Below, piece after piece: positions 1 to 8,818 of a DNA stretch of 64,000 nt (positions are counted from its first letter, which is position 1; each line of letters opens with the position of its first letter). The DNA comes from Stenotrophomonas lacuserhaii (lineage in GTDB: Bacteria; Pseudomonadota; Gammaproteobacteria; Xanthomonadales; Xanthomonadaceae). The notes beneath the pieces are model-generated. The model was not told the DNA's origin, ran no database searches, and was given only the letters and a program-made list of their open reading frames with translations. The stretch spans positions 184,932 through 248,931 of the forward strand of contig NZ_JACSQS010000004.1 in NCBI RefSeq assembly GCF_014836545.1, in the 5' to 3' direction. A program made the position numbers and the translations under genes.

Positions 1-1
1 C

Positions 2-541
2 GCGATGGCCCTGCTGGTGGTCTATCTGGTGCTGGCCGCGCAGTTTGAAAGCTTCATCCATCCGCTGACCATCATGCTGACCGTGCCGCTGGGCGTGCTC
101 GGTGCGCTGGTGGGGTTGTGGGTGAGCGGTGGCACGGTGAACCTGTTCAGCCAGATCGGCATCGTGATGCTGGTGGGCCTGGCAGCGAAGAACGGGATCC
201 TGATCGTGGAGTTCGCCAACCAGCTGCGCGATGAGGGACGCACGGTACGCGAGGCGATCATCGAATCGGCGCGCGTGCGCCTGCGCCCGATCCTGATGAC
301 TTCCATCGCCACGGTGGTCGGTGCGATCCCGCTGGTGGTCGCCGGCGGGCCGGGTTCGGCCAGCCGTGGCACCATCGGCGTGGTGATCATCTTCGGTGTG
401 ACCCTGTCCACCTTCCTGTCGCTGTTCGTGGTGCCGGCGTTCTACGCCCGCCTGGCGCCATTCACGCGTTCGCCTGAAGCGGTGGCGCGCGAGCTGGAGC
501 AGCAGGAGAAGGACACCCCATCGGTGGGCGGCCACGCCTGA
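2..541 (+). CDS. RND efflux pump inner-membrane permease, C-terminal part (5' end outside window)
   Basis: The reading frame is open at the left edge, so about 179 C-terminal residues are seen of a protein usually near 1030-1050 aa. The run with QFESF, then GALVGLWVSGG, GLAAKNGILIVEFANQL and RPILMTS is typical of the last transmembrane block of HAE1/AcrB-type resistance-nodulation-division pumps. These export drugs and other hydrophobic compounds using the proton gradient, with a periplasmic adaptor and an outer-membrane channel. The adaptor gene would be expected upstream, outside the window. Which pump this is (a Sme-type system would be the expectation in Stenotrophomonas) cannot be told from the fragment. 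No outer-membrane factor gene follows; a REP cluster comes directly after the stop. Confidence 0.93.
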   Translation, partial: AMALLVVYLVLAAQFESFIHPLTIMLTVPLGVLGALVGLWVSGGTVNLFSQIGIVMLVGLAAKNGILIVEFANQLRDEGRTVREAIIESARVRLRPILMTSIATVVGAIPLVVAGGPGSASRGTIGVVIIFGVTLSTFLSLFVVPAFYARLAPFTRSPEAVARELEQQEKDTPSVGGHA

Positions 542-545
542 CCGG

Positions 546-680
546 GTAGTGACGGCCGCTGGCCGTCATGCCCGACCTTGCCCCGGTGGGTGACAACCCC
601 GGCTCCGGTGGGTGACGACCGTTGGTCGTCACAGCTTCTGATGGACCAGGGCCATGACGACCCACGGTCGTCACCCACCA
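546..680. repeat. Cluster of three SMAG-type REP palindromes
   Basis: A GTAG tetranucleotide at 546-549 is followed by the palindrome TGACGGCC-GCT-GGCCGTCA (550-568). Two further palindromes of the GTGACGACC/GGTCGTCAC type lie at about 612-632 and 655-673. They fill the gap between the RND gene and the first symporter gene. The GTAG/GTGG end and the short hairpin fit the REP (SMAG) family known in Stenotrophomonas. They may act as transcript ends or mRNA stabilisers, which is inference. Confidence 0.85.
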
Positions 681-762
681 AGAGTTCCATTCGCCAGCTA
701 GAATCAACCCGGTTCCCTTCAGCCGACGGGACGTCCCTTGTTCCGCCGACTGGAGAGAGCGC

Positions 763-2268
763 GTGGAAGCAGCCGTACATTTCATCAACAGCATCATCTG
801 GAGCAAGGCGCTGATCTTCATGTGCCTTGCCGCCGGCCTGTATTTCAGTGCCCGGACCCGTTTCATGCAGATCCGCGGGTTCTTCGAAATGTGCCGGCTT
901 ACCGTGTCCGGCGAGAAGTCCGATGCGGGTGTGTCCTCGTTCCAGGCACTGGCCATGTCGATGGCCGGCCGCATGGGCATCGGCAACATCGCCGGCGTCG
1001 CCACCGCCATCGCCTTCGGTGGCCCAGGCGCCATCTTCTGGATGTGGGTGATGGGCTTCCTGGGCGCCTCCACGTCCTACATCGAATGTACGCTGGCGCA
1101 GATCTACAAGAGCAAGGACGCCGAAGGGCGCTACCGTGGCGGCCCGGCGTACTACATCGAAAAGGCCATGGGCCTGAAGTGGTATGCGATGGCCTTCGCG
1201 CTGGCCACGATCGTCGCCGCCGGCTTCCTGATGCCCGGCGTGCAGGCCAATGCCATCGCCGACAGCATCGTCAACGCCTGCCGCGGTGGCGCCCTGTGCG
1301 GCCCGCTGGATGGCCAGGTGTTCGGCATGGAGCAGGTGCAGGCGATGAAACTCGGCATCGGCGTGGTGGTCGCGCTGCTGCTGGGCGTGGTCATCTTCGG
1401 CGGCGTCAAGCGCATCGCCAGCTTTGCTGAAATCGTGGTGCCGTTCATGGCCGCCGGCTTCATTCTGATGGCCATCACCATCATGGTGCTCAATGCCGAG
1501 CGCGTGCCGGAAATGTTCGGCATCATCTTCGACAGCGCGTTCGGAACCCATGCCGCGTTCGGCGCGATGATGGGCCTGGCGGTGGAGTGGGGCGTCAAGC
1601 GCGGCATCTACGCCAATGAAGCAGGCCAGGGCACGGCACCGCACGCCGCAGCCGCCTCGGAGGTTTCCCATCCGGCCAAGCAGGGCTACGTGCAGGCCTT
1701 CGCGGTCTACTTCGACACCATGATGGTGTGCACCTCCACCGCCTTCCTGATCCTGGCGGCCGGCACCTACAACGTGTACTCGCCGGAAGCCGGTGCAGCG
1801 CCCATCTTCCAGGGGCTTGCCGGCATCGCCGAAGGCGCCGGCTACGCGCAGGCCGCCGTGGAAAGCGTCATCCCCGGGTTTGGCGCGGCGTTCGTTGCGG
1901 TGGCGATCTTCTTCTTCGCCTTCACCACGATCATGGCCTATTACTACATGGCCGAAACCAACCTGACCTACCTCAACAACAACGCCAAGCGTCCGCTGAC
2001 GGTGCTGGTGCTGCGGCTGGGCATCATCGGCATGGTGATCTTCGGTGCCGTGCACAACGCACAGCTGGCCTGGGCGCTGGGCGATATCGGCGTCGGCCTG
2101 ATGGCCTGGCTGAACATCGTGGCGATCCTCATCGTGCAGAAGCCTGCGATGATTGCCCTGCGTGATTATGAGCGGCAGAAGAAGCTGGGCCTTGACCCGA
2201 CCTTCGACCCTGTCGCACTGGGCATCAAGAATGCCGATTTCTGGCAGAAGAAACAGGAAGCAGCGTAA
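763..2268 (+). CDS. Alanine/glycine:cation symporter (AGCS) family protein, copy 1
   Basis: This 501-aa polytopic membrane protein should take up alanine, glycine or a related amino acid with Na+. The family signature GIGNIAGVATAIAFGGPGAI lies near residues 69-88, followed by many hydrophobic helices and the later AGCS motif WGVKRGIYANEAGQGTAPHA. Start is GTG at 763, preceded by GGAGAGAG at 752-759; length is normal for the family. The stop is directly followed by the GTG start of the methyltransferase gene (no gap), so the two are probably cotranscribed. A related symporter lies 1.2 kb downstream. Substrate cannot be read from the sequence. Confidence 0.93.
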   Translation: MEAAVHFINSIIWSKALIFMCLAAGLYFSARTRFMQIRGFFEMCRLTVSGEKSDAGVSSFQALAMSMAGRMGIGNIAGVATAIAFGGPGAIFWMWVMGFLGASTSYIECTLAQIYKSKDAEGRYRGGPAYYIEKAMGLKWYAMAFALATIVAAGFLMPGVQANAIADSIVNACRGGALCGPLDGQVFGMEQVQAMKLGIGVVVALLLGVVIFGGVKRIASFAEIVVPFMAAGFILMAITIMVLNAERVPEMFGIIFDSAFGTHAAFGAMMGLAVEWGVKRGIYANEAGQGTAPHAAAASEVSHPAKQGYVQAFAVYFDTMMVCTSTAFLILAAGTYNVYSPEAGAAPIFQGLAGIAEGAGYAQAAVESVIPGFGAAFVAVAIFFFAFTTIMAYYYMAETNLTYLNNNAKRPLTVLVLRLGIIGMVIFGAVHNAQLAWALGDIGVGLMAWLNIVAILIVQKPAMIALRDYERQKKLGLDPTFDPVALGIKNADFWQKKQEAA

Positions 2269-3102
2269 GTGAACAACCCCTGGAACAACCGTCGTCCGTC
2301 CGCGCGTCCGCCGCGCGCCACCCCGCTGCCGCGCGCTGATGCGCCGGCAACGCCGGCAGCGCGCGGCAATGGCGACGAACTGCGCCTGTTCGGCGTCAAT
2401 GCCGTGCTGGCCGCCTTCAACCAGCGCCCGCAGGCAGTTCGCAAGATCTACCTGCTGGAAGGCCTGATCCCGCGCATGCAGCCGCTGCTGAAGTGGTGCG
2501 TGGCCAACCGGATCGGCTATCGCGTGGTGGAAGACGGGGACCTGAACAAGCTGTCCGGCACCACCCACCACGAAGGCGTGGTGGCCGATGTGCAGCGCGC
2601 ACCGGTGCTGGAGCTGTCGCAGTGGTTGCAGCAGTTGCCCGAAGGCCCGGTGCTGGCGCTGTGGCTGGACGGCGTGGGCAACCCGCACAACCTGGGCGCG
2701 ATCCTGCGCTCGGCCGCGCATTTCGGCGTCGGTGGGCTGCTGCTGGCCGAAGGCAGCACGCTGGGCATTTCCGGCGCTGCCGCACGCGTGGCTGAAGGCG
2801 GTGCCGAAGCGGTGCCGCTGGTGCAGTTGCCGGCCACCGCCGAGGCGATGGCGCAGCTGCGCCAGGCCGGCTTCAGCCTCGCGGCTACCCTGGTCGAAGG
2901 GGGCAGCAACGTGTTCGCTGCCGACCTGCCGCAGCGACTGGTCTACGTGATGGGCGCCGAAGCCGAAGGCATGGACCGGGCCCTGGCCGCGGCGTGCGAC
3001 CTGCAGGTCTCGATTCCCGGCAGCGGGGCGGTGGAAAGCCTCAATGTGGCGTCGGCAACGGCCGTGTTGCTGGCCCAGTGGTCGCGTTCCCGTATTGCCT
3101 GA
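2269..3102 (+). CDS. SpoU/TrmH-family RNA 2'-O-ribose methyltransferase
   Basis: A 277-aa SPOUT-class enzyme expected to methylate a ribose 2'-OH in tRNA or rRNA using SAM. After a basic, proline-rich N-terminal extension of about 40 residues comes the SpoU substrate-binding fold (LFGVNAVLAAF near residue 43). The three knot motifs follow: NPHNLGAILRSAAHFG, YVMGAEAEGMD and IPGSGAVESLNVASATAVLL. Start is GTG directly abutting the symporter stop (TAAGTG), so translational coupling is likely. The extension and length recall E. coli YfiF more than RlmB or TrmH, but target and name are uncertain. Confidence 0.88.
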   Translation: MNNPWNNRRPSARPPRATPLPRADAPATPAARGNGDELRLFGVNAVLAAFNQRPQAVRKIYLLEGLIPRMQPLLKWCVANRIGYRVVEDGDLNKLSGTTHHEGVVADVQRAPVLELSQWLQQLPEGPVLALWLDGVGNPHNLGAILRSAAHFGVGGLLLAEGSTLGISGAAARVAEGGAEAVPLVQLPATAEAMAQLRQAGFSLAATLVEGGSNVFAADLPQRLVYVMGAEAEGMDRALAAACDLQVSIPGSGAVESLNVASATAVLLAQWSRSRIA

Positions 3103-3501
3103 CCCTGCGCTTGTCTTTCATCCCATGGCCGGCGGCCGCAGCAGATAGCACGCTGTAGGCGCGGCATCGCATTGTCTCTGCGGTGTTGTTGGCCGGTGCA
3201 TCCGCTGGATGCCGCCCGTCGCGTGGGATGGGTCGCTGCGGCAGCCCGGCCGACTTCACGGCCGGGTTCTTTTTCGCCTGCCCGTGTCAGCCCTCGTCGG
3301 CCGCGGCGTCAGCAGCACCTGCACGCAGGCCACGTCGCTGCCGCTCTGCGGCGAAGGATAGATCCCGACCGCTTCGACCGCGCCAATGCCCACCACGGGG
3401 GCGTCCCTCCTTCGGCGCGAATTTCACAGCTTTCCTGATTGTTGGCGCTTCCTGCGCTGGGCAGTGTGGACACCACCCCCTCTGCCTCATGGAGTTGAGT
3501 C
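3103..3501 (+). other. Non-coding gap of about 400 bp, possible small-RNA locus
   Basis: No convincing gene on either strand. About 140 bp after the methyltransferase stop there is a strong rho-independent terminator (3245-3274). The stretch before it is rich in short GC hairpins. It is long for a 3' UTR, so an independent small RNA ending at the terminator is possible but unproven. The part after the terminator is the leader of the second symporter gene; its ribosome binding site GGAG is at about 3491. Confidence 0.45.
3245..3274 (+). terminator. Rho-independent terminator
   Basis: An 8-bp perfect stem CCCGGCCG / CGGCCGGG (3245-3252 with 3259-3266) and a 6-nt loop are followed by TTCTTTTT. 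It ends transcription of the first symporter-methyltransferase pair, or of a small RNA in this gap. Confidence 0.85.
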
Positions 3502-4971
3502 GTGAACATTGAGTCGATCGTTGGCGCTGTCGTCGCTATCGTCTGGAGTCCGTACCTGGTCGCGCTGTGCCTGCTGGGTGGCCTGTACTTCAGTATCCGC
3601 ACGCGCTTCATCCAGCTGCGTGCGTTGCCGGAAATGCTGCGGCTGATGTTCAAGCACCGCGCGTCGGAATCAGGCCTGTCCCCGTTCCAGGCGCTGAACA
3701 TCTCGCTGTCCAGCCGGGTCGGGGTGGGCAACATTGCCGGTGTCGCGATGGCCATTGCCTTTGGCGGGCCTGGCGCCATTTTCTGGATGTGGGTGGTGGC
3801 ATTCTTCGGCGCATCCAGCGCGTTCGTCGAATCCACGCTCGCCCAGATCTACAAGCAACGCGACGCACGCGGCCAGTACCGCGGCGGCCCGGCGTACTAC
3901 ATGGAAAAGGGCCTGGGGCAGCGTTGGTACGCGGTGATCTTCGCGCTGTGCACGGTCGCCGCCTCGGCGATGCTGGCCGGCACCCAGTCCAATGCGATCA
4001 GCAGTGCATTGCAGGAGGCCTGGGGCCTCCCCGTGCAGGCCAGCGCAGGGGCCGTGGTACTGCTTCTGGCACTGATCATCTTTGGCGGGGTGCGCCGCAT
4101 CGCCGCGGTCACCCAGTGGATCGTGCCACTGATGGCCACCGCCTACCTGCTGGTGGCGCTGGTGGTGATGCTGCTCAGCTACGAGCGTGTTCCGGAAGTA
4201 CTTTCGCTGATCATCCGCAGTGCCTTCGGCGTGGATGCCACCTTCGGCGCCATGATCGGCGTGGCGATCCAGTGGGGCGTGCGCCGTGGCGTGCTGTCCA
4301 CCGAAGCCGGCATGGGCAGTGGCGCCCACCCGGCGGCAGCGGCCGAGGTCTCCCATCCGGTCAAGCAGGGCCTGGTGCAGGCGTTCTCGGTCTACATCGA
4401 TACCATGGTGGTGTGCAGCGCCACGGCGTTCCTGATCCTGTCCACCGGCATGTACAACGTCTACGATCCGGCGGTGAACGGCGTACCCGACCAGGCCCGG
4501 ATGCTGCTGGACAACCTGCCGGGCATGGAAGCGGGGCCGCGCTTCGTACAGCACGCGGTGGAGTCGGCGTTGCCGGGATTCGGCAAATCGTTCGTAGCGC
4601 TGGCGATCCTGCCCTTTGCCTTCACCACGATCCTGGCGCTGTACTACATGGGCGATACCAACGTCAGCTACCTGTGCCGCGACAAACCATCGGGGTGGGT
4701 CGTCAACGCCTTCCGCGCGCTGTTCCTGGCGCTGGCCGCTTACTCGGCCATCAACAGCGCAACGCTTGCCTGGACCCTGGGCGACATCGGCGTGGGCATG
4801 ATGAGCTGGCTCAACATCATCGCCATCCTGCTGCTGCACAAGCCTGCACTGGCTGCACTGCGCGACTATGAAAACAGCCGCAAGGCGGGCATCGACCCGG
4901 TATTCGATCCTGATCGGTTGGGCATCAAGGGGGCCGGCTTGTGGCAGCGCATCACCTCAGGCATGCGCTAG
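3502..4971 (+). CDS. Alanine/glycine:cation symporter (AGCS) family protein, copy 2
   Basis: This 489-aa multi-spanning membrane protein is clearly a paralogue of the product at 763-2268. It has the same signature (VGVGNIAGVAMAIAFGGPGA), the same WGVRRGVLSTEAGMGSGAHP block, and a similar C-terminal ALRDYE...GIDPVFDPDRLGIK tail. GTG start at 3502 with GGAG at 3491-3494. It should import a small neutral amino acid with Na+; the two copies may differ in substrate or expression. It is preceded by a terminator, so it has its own promoter. Confidence 0.92.
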   Translation: MNIESIVGAVVAIVWSPYLVALCLLGGLYFSIRTRFIQLRALPEMLRLMFKHRASESGLSPFQALNISLSSRVGVGNIAGVAMAIAFGGPGAIFWMWVVAFFGASSAFVESTLAQIYKQRDARGQYRGGPAYYMEKGLGQRWYAVIFALCTVAASAMLAGTQSNAISSALQEAWGLPVQASAGAVVLLLALIIFGGVRRIAAVTQWIVPLMATAYLLVALVVMLLSYERVPEVLSLIIRSAFGVDATFGAMIGVAIQWGVRRGVLSTEAGMGSGAHPAAAAEVSHPVKQGLVQAFSVYIDTMVVCSATAFLILSTGMYNVYDPAVNGVPDQARMLLDNLPGMEAGPRFVQHAVESALPGFGKSFVALAILPFAFTTILALYYMGDTNVSYLCRDKPSGWVVNAFRALFLALAAYSAINSATLAWTLGDIGVGMMSWLNIIAILLLHKPALAALRDYENSRKAGIDPVFDPDRLGIKGAGLWQRITSGMR

Positions 4972-5024
4972 GCATCGTGCGCCCGGGGTTCGGCCCGGGC
5001 GCAGTGGTCCGCGGTCCGTCTCGC

Positions 5025-6446
5025 TTATTCGCCCGGGGGTACGGTCGCCTTGGCCTCGCTGCCGAAGCTGCCATCGGCATCGGCGGCCAGGTAGGCGAAC
5101 ACGGTATAGGCAGCCACGTTCTGCGCCAGCGCCTTCGGGTCGATCTTGTCCAGCGTGTCGTCGGCGGTGTGATGCAGGTTGAAGTAGTCCGTCCCATCCT
5201 GCGCCAGCCATGCCCACGCGCCACCCTTGGCAGCGAGCGGGCCGATGTCCGGGCCCGGGCCGCCCTTGTCGGGCACGTACTCGATGCCCAGCGGCTTGAG
5301 TACCTCGGCGATCTGGCGGGTCGCCTCGCGCGATCCTTCCGGGTTCGGCGATCCGGTATTGAAGGCGTAGATGCGGCCGGCGCCGAAGTCGCTTTCGGCC
5401 GCCAACTGGTGCAGCACGATGTCTTTGGCATGTGCTTCGGCATAGGCTTTGCCGCCGTACAGACCCTGTTCCTCGTTGGCGAAGGCGACCACCCGGATGC
5501 TGCGCTTGGGTGCCTGCTTCAACTGCCCGATCAGGTGCCCCGCCGCCATGGTGATGCCCACGCCGGCCGCATCGTCGATGGCGCCGGTGCCCAGATCCCA
5601 GGAATCCAGGTGGCCGCCGATCACCACGACTTCCTTGGGCAACGTGCGCCCGGTGATCTCGCCGATCACGTTGTAGGACGTCGCCGTGCCATCCCACCCG
5701 CAATCCAGCGCCAGGCTCACGGTGGTGCCGCCGCGCGCGACCAGGCGCGCCAGCTGGTCGGCATCGGGCACGGACAGGGCGGCCGACGGCACCGGAGTCA
5801 GCCCGTCGTCATAGCGGGTGATGCCGGTATGCGGGACGCGGTGGGAATCGGTGCCGGCCGAACGCATCAGGAACCCAACGGCGCCCTTGCGGATGGCCTC
5901 GGAGGGTCCCTTGCTGCGGATCGCGCCGCCGCGGCCATAGTCGCGGCCATCGCGGAACGGCAGCATCTGGTAATCGACGAAGGCGATCTTGCCCTGCAAC
6001 GAACCGGCCGGTGCGGCCTGCAGCGCGGCCAGGTCGGCAAAGCGCACCACTTCGGCCTGCACCTTTCCGCCGGGGCTGCCGCCCAGTGCGGTGATCGCCA
6101 GCGGCTGCGCATGCGCGCCGACCACGGCGGCGTGTTCGCTACGGCGTTCCCACTTGGGGAAGGTCACCGGTTCCTTCCAGACCTTGTCGAAACCCAGTGC
6201 CTTGAAGCGTGCTTCGGCCCAGGCCACGGCACGGGCATCGGCCTCACTGCCCGCGATGCGGGGACCGACTTCCGTCGTGAGCGATTCCACCACCTTCCAG
6301 CCGGTGTCGTCGGCCAATGCCTGTTCGCGCAGCTGGGCTGCGGCGTCCAGCGACGCCGGGGGCAGGGTAGTGGTGCGTGGCGCAGCGAACGCCGGTGAGG
6401 CCAGCAGGGCAAGGGAAGAGGCGATGGCAAGAACGCGGCGGCGCAT
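5025..6446 (-). CDS. Secreted M28-family zinc metallopeptidase
   Basis: A 473-aa exported aminopeptidase/carboxypeptidase-like protein. The chosen ATG gives a clear signal peptide (MRRRVLAIASSLALLASPAFA); GGAG lies 8 nt upstream, which favours this start over the ATG 24 nt further out. Zinc-ligand motifs of the M28 fold are visible: GGHLDSWDLGTGAIDDAAG (His, Asp), then FANEEQGLYGG (catalytic Glu and Glu ligand) and a late HTADDTLDKID (His). A PA-like insert lies between the N-terminus and the catalytic core (GKIAFVDYQM region). It probably degrades peptides in the periplasm or outside the cell. The substrate is unknown. Confidence 0.9.
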   Translation of the reverse strand: MRRRVLAIASSLALLASPAFAAPRTTTLPPASLDAAAQLREQALADDTGWKVVESLTTEVGPRIAGSEADARAVAWAEARFKALGFDKVWKEPVTFPKWERRSEHAAVVGAHAQPLAITALGGSPGGKVQAEVVRFADLAALQAAPAGSLQGKIAFVDYQMLPFRDGRDYGRGGAIRSKGPSEAIRKGAVGFLMRSAGTDSHRVPHTGITRYDDGLTPVPSAALSVPDADQLARLVARGGTTVSLALDCGWDGTATSYNVIGEITGRTLPKEVVVIGGHLDSWDLGTGAIDDAAGVGITMAAGHLIGQLKQAPKRSIRVVAFANEEQGLYGGKAYAEAHAKDIVLHQLAAESDFGAGRIYAFNTGSPNPEGSREATRQIAEVLKPLGIEYVPDKGGPGPDIGPLAAKGGAWAWLAQDGTDYFNLHHTADDTLDKIDPKALAQNVAAYTVFAYLAADADGSFGSEAKATVPPGE

Positions 6447-6575
6447 GGAGAGGACTCCGGCAGAGGGCATAAGCGTCTGAGCTTAGCAGCGTGGTTGCCG
6501 GGTGCATGGGCCCTAGGTCATGTCCATCGGAAATGAGCAGAACCGGACAGAAGGCGCAAAGGGGGACCTGCAGAG

Positions 6576-6614
6576 GGGGTCAGGTTCCTCTGTCGCGCAA
6601 AGGAACCTGACCCC
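6576..6614. repeat. Inverted repeat, 14-bp perfect stem (GGGGTCAGGTTCCT type)
   Basis: Left arm 6576-6589 and right arm 6601-6614 are exact reverse complements with an 11-nt loop. The sequence GGGGTCAG..TCC matches the arm of the longer hairpin at 37186-37226, so the two belong to one repeat family distinct from the GTAG REPs. It sits 21 bp past the mscL stop and may serve as a transcript end, though there is no T run. Confidence 0.85.
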
Positions 6615-6635
6615 GGTGTCGCACCGGGTAGCCGC

Positions 6636-7049
6636 TCAGGCCTGCGGGCCGGACAGCTTGTCGCGGATTTCGCGCAGCAGCAGCACTTCTTCGCTCGGGC
6701 CTTTCGGCGCGGCTTCTTTCTTCTTCGACAGGCGATTGATGCCCTTGATCACCAGGAAGATCGCGAAGGCCACGATCACGAACTGGATGATGGTATTGAT
6801 GAAATCACCGTAGCCGATCACCACGGCCGGGATCTCCGCGCCATCGGCGGCGATGCGTGCCGGTGCCAGTGTCCAGACCAGGTCGGAAAAATCCACCTGG
6901 CCGATCATCCACCCCAGCGGCGGCATGATGATTTTCTCCACCAGCGCGGTGACGATCTTGCCGAAGGCCGCGCCGATGACTACACCGACGGCCAGGTCGA
7001 TGACGTTGCCACGCGTGGCGAATTCCTTGAACTCAGTGATGAATCCCAT
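6636..7049 (-). CDS. mscL: Large-conductance mechanosensitive channel MscL
   Basis: A 137-aa homopentameric inner-membrane channel that opens under membrane tension and releases solutes on hypo-osmotic shock. The N-terminal [20 protein letters not shown] and the pore helix [20 protein letters not shown] are diagnostic. A second helix ([15 protein letters not shown]) and a charged cytoplasmic tail (KKKEAAPKG...LLREIRDKL) follow. Length is normal. ATG start with AGGAG about 8 nt upstream. It is followed downstream by the inverted repeat at 6576. Confidence 0.98.
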   Translation of the reverse strand: MGFITEFKEFATRGNVIDLAVGVVIGAAFGKIVTALVEKIIMPPLGWMIGQVDFSDLVWTLAPARIAADGAEIPAVVIGYGDFINTIIQFVIVAFAIFLVIKGINRLSKKKEAAPKGPSEEVLLLREIRDKLSGPQA

Positions 7050-7103
7050 TGAGATCTCCTGAAAAAAGTGGGGTGTTCGCGTTGAAGGCTAACCCAGCCG
7101 ACG

Positions 7104-7811
7104 TCAGCCCGCGATGACGCCGTGGCGCTCGCCGACGTTCTCCAGGCGTGCACTGAAACGGTCGCCCGGCTGCAAAGCGGCCACGCCGGCCGGGGTGCCC
7201 ATGAACACCAGATCGCCGGCGCGCAGCTGCCACAGCTGGGACAGCTCGTGCAGGATCTCCGGCACGGTCCAGATCATCTGGTCCAGCAGCGATTGCTGGC
7301 GCACCTCGCCATTGATTTCCAACGACAGGTTGAGTGCGGCCAGGTCACCCACTTCACCGGCGTGCACGATCTCGCTGATCGGTGCGGAGGCATCGAAGCC
7401 TTTCGCCGTATCCCACGGATGGCCCTTCTGCTTGGCTGCGGCCTGCAGGTCGCGGCGGGTCAGGTCCAGGCCGACGGCATAGCCGTACACCAGCGACAGT
7501 GCCTGTTCGACCCGCAGCACGCCTTCGGGCGCATCCACGCCGATGGCCACCACCAGTTCCACCTCGTGGTGCAGGTCAGTGGTGGAAGGCGGGTAGGGGA
7601 TCACATCGTCGTGGCCGACCACGATGGCATCGGCCGGTTTGCTGAAGAACATCGGCTTGCCGCGTGCCGCTGCGTCCGGCACTGCCGCGCCCATTTCCTT
7701 GGCGTGGTCGGCGAAATTGCGGCCCACGCAGTAGATGCGGTGCACCGGAAAGGTGCCGCCGCCCACTACCGGGATGCGGGGGATGGGCTGGGCAGGAATT
7801 ACATCGGTCAT
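7104..7811 (-). CDS. Fumarylacetoacetate hydrolase (FAH) family protein
   Basis: A 235-aa FAH-fold metal-dependent hydrolase/isomerase/decarboxylase. Motifs seen: YCVGRNFADHAKEMG near the start, then FFSKPADAI, the metal-binding HHEVELVVAIG, and later FMGTPAGVAALQPGD. The ATG at 7811 has AGGA 7 nt upstream; the GTG two codons earlier would put AGGA only 1 nt away, so it was not used. Such short FAH proteins include acylpyruvases and oxaloacetate decarboxylases. The exact substrate is not evident and no pathway genes are next to it. Confidence 0.88.
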   Translation of the reverse strand: MTDVIPAQPIPRIPVVGGGTFPVHRIYCVGRNFADHAKEMGAAVPDAAARGKPMFFSKPADAIVVGHDDVIPYPPSTTDLHHEVELVVAIGVDAPEGVLRVEQALSLVYGYAVGLDLTRRDLQAAAKQKGHPWDTAKGFDASAPISEIVHAGEVGDLAALNLSLEINGEVRQQSLLDQMIWTVPEILHELSQLWQLRAGDLVFMGTPAGVAALQPGDRFSARLENVGERHGVIAG

Positions 7812-7841
7812 GCGCACGTCCTAACGATCAGGTCGTCGCAG

Positions 7842-7912
7842 TGTAGCGCTGCGCCATGCTCGGCGAGCGCAGCGGTAATCAGCCGTGACGACCAACGGTC
7901 GTCACCCACCAC
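7842..7912. repeat. REP palindromes (SMAG-type)
   Basis: A GTAGCGCTGCGCCATGCTCG stretch with an imperfect palindrome is followed by GTGACGACC-AAC-GGTCGTCAC (about 7884-7904) ending CCCACC. The pair sits between two minus-strand genes. Confidence 0.75.
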
Positions 7913-7927
7913 CGACCACCCAGCGGA

Positions 7928-8203
7928 TCAGTGCGTCGGCAACGCCGGCTTGCGCACTACGCGGTACTCGCCTTCCACCACGTTGGCGTCAGCCGCCCGT
8001 GCGGGCGTCTTGCGCTGTGCCAGCAGCTTCCAGGCCAGGCCGGCCATGATCATCGCCGCACCCACGAACACACCAACGAACACCATCACGCCCAGGATGG
8101 CGACGCCAAGCAGACCCACCGCTACGCGCACCAACGGATGACGCGGCTTGCGCGGCGCAAACAGGGTGCGGAACTGGCCGAACTGGAAGGTGCGGTTGAT
8201 CAT
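7928..8203 (-). CDS. Small membrane protein of unknown function
   Basis: A 91-aa protein with a basic N-terminus (residues 1-25), one long hydrophobic segment (about residues 26-60, possibly a hairpin of two helices: VAVGLLGVAILGVMVFVGVF and AAMIMAGLAWKLL) and a polar tail. ATG with a plausible GGTGAG upstream. I do not recognise the family; nearby genes do not suggest a role. Confidence 0.65.
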   Translation of the reverse strand: MINRTFQFGQFRTLFAPRKPRHPLVRVAVGLLGVAILGVMVFVGVFVGAAMIMAGLAWKLLAQRKTPARAADANVVEGEYRVVRKPALPTH

Positions 8204-8384
8204 CGGTAACTCACCAGGCTGAAAACAGCGAGCAACCAGTATCGGGGCGGGACTCTTCCACTGAGTGAAAAAAACGTTAATCCGCAGGGCTGTTCATTGC
8301 AGATCAAGGACTTGCGTTCATGTGCTATCCAGCCAAAAACACAGGCGTGCGACAATCGGCGTTCTTCCTAAAGCAGAGTCAGCA

Positions 8385-8720
8385 ATGACCGACCAGCCGT
8401 TGATCGCCCTCGAAACCGTTGCCGACGGCGGCTTCGCCGAGACCGAGGTGCTGATTGAAGGTGACGCCGAATCGCTGGTGATCCATCGTGACGGTGACAG
8501 CGTGCGCGGCTTCCTCAACATCTGCCCGCACGCCGGCCGACGGCTGGATTGGGCGCCGGGGCAGTTCCTGAAAAGCCGTGAAGGCCATCTGGTCTGCGCC
8601 GCGCATGGCGCCTCGTTCGCACTGGACAGTGGTGAATGCGTGGCCGGACCGTGCAAGGGTGATCGGCTGCGTGCGGTGCCGCTGCAGGTGCGTGATGGAC
8701 AAGTGTTCCTGGCCGATTGA
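8385..8720 (+). CDS. Rieske [2Fe-2S] domain protein
   Basis: A 111-aa protein that is a single Rieske domain. Cluster ligands are Cys47-Pro-His49 and Cys71-Ala-Ala-His74 (CPHAGRRL and CAAHGASF). This small soluble type serves as a ferredoxin-like electron donor in dioxygenase or reductase systems. No oxygenase is adjacent, so the partner is unknown. The frame is open 40 codons further upstream, but the ATG at 8385 starts the domain at the expected place; the upstream extension is not conserved-looking. Confidence 0.88.
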   Translation: MTDQPLIALETVADGGFAETEVLIEGDAESLVIHRDGDSVRGFLNICPHAGRRLDWAPGQFLKSREGHLVCAAHGASFALDSGECVAGPCKGDRLRAVPLQVRDGQVFLAD

Positions 8721-8730
8721 GCGCGGCGAA

Positions 8731-8790
8731 TGACGGCCAGCGGCCGTCGCTACCGGATCGCGACAGCGTGACGACCAATGGTGGTCACCC
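8731..8790. repeat. REP palindromes (SMAG-type)
   Basis: TGACGGCCAGCGGCCGTCGCTAC (8731-8753, CTAC end) and the GTGACGACC-type palindrome at about 8768-8790 lie between convergent genes, the Rieske gene on plus and the SLC13 gene on minus. Confidence 0.8.
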
Positions 8791-8818
8791 ACCAAGGCAG
8801 GCCGTCAGCACCGCCGCC

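Noticed and set aside
442..2721. A 759-aa minus-strand open frame
   Set aside because: It is antisense to the AGCS symporter and methyltransferase genes, rich in His/Arg/Gln as expected for a shadow frame in high-GC DNA, and has no domain.
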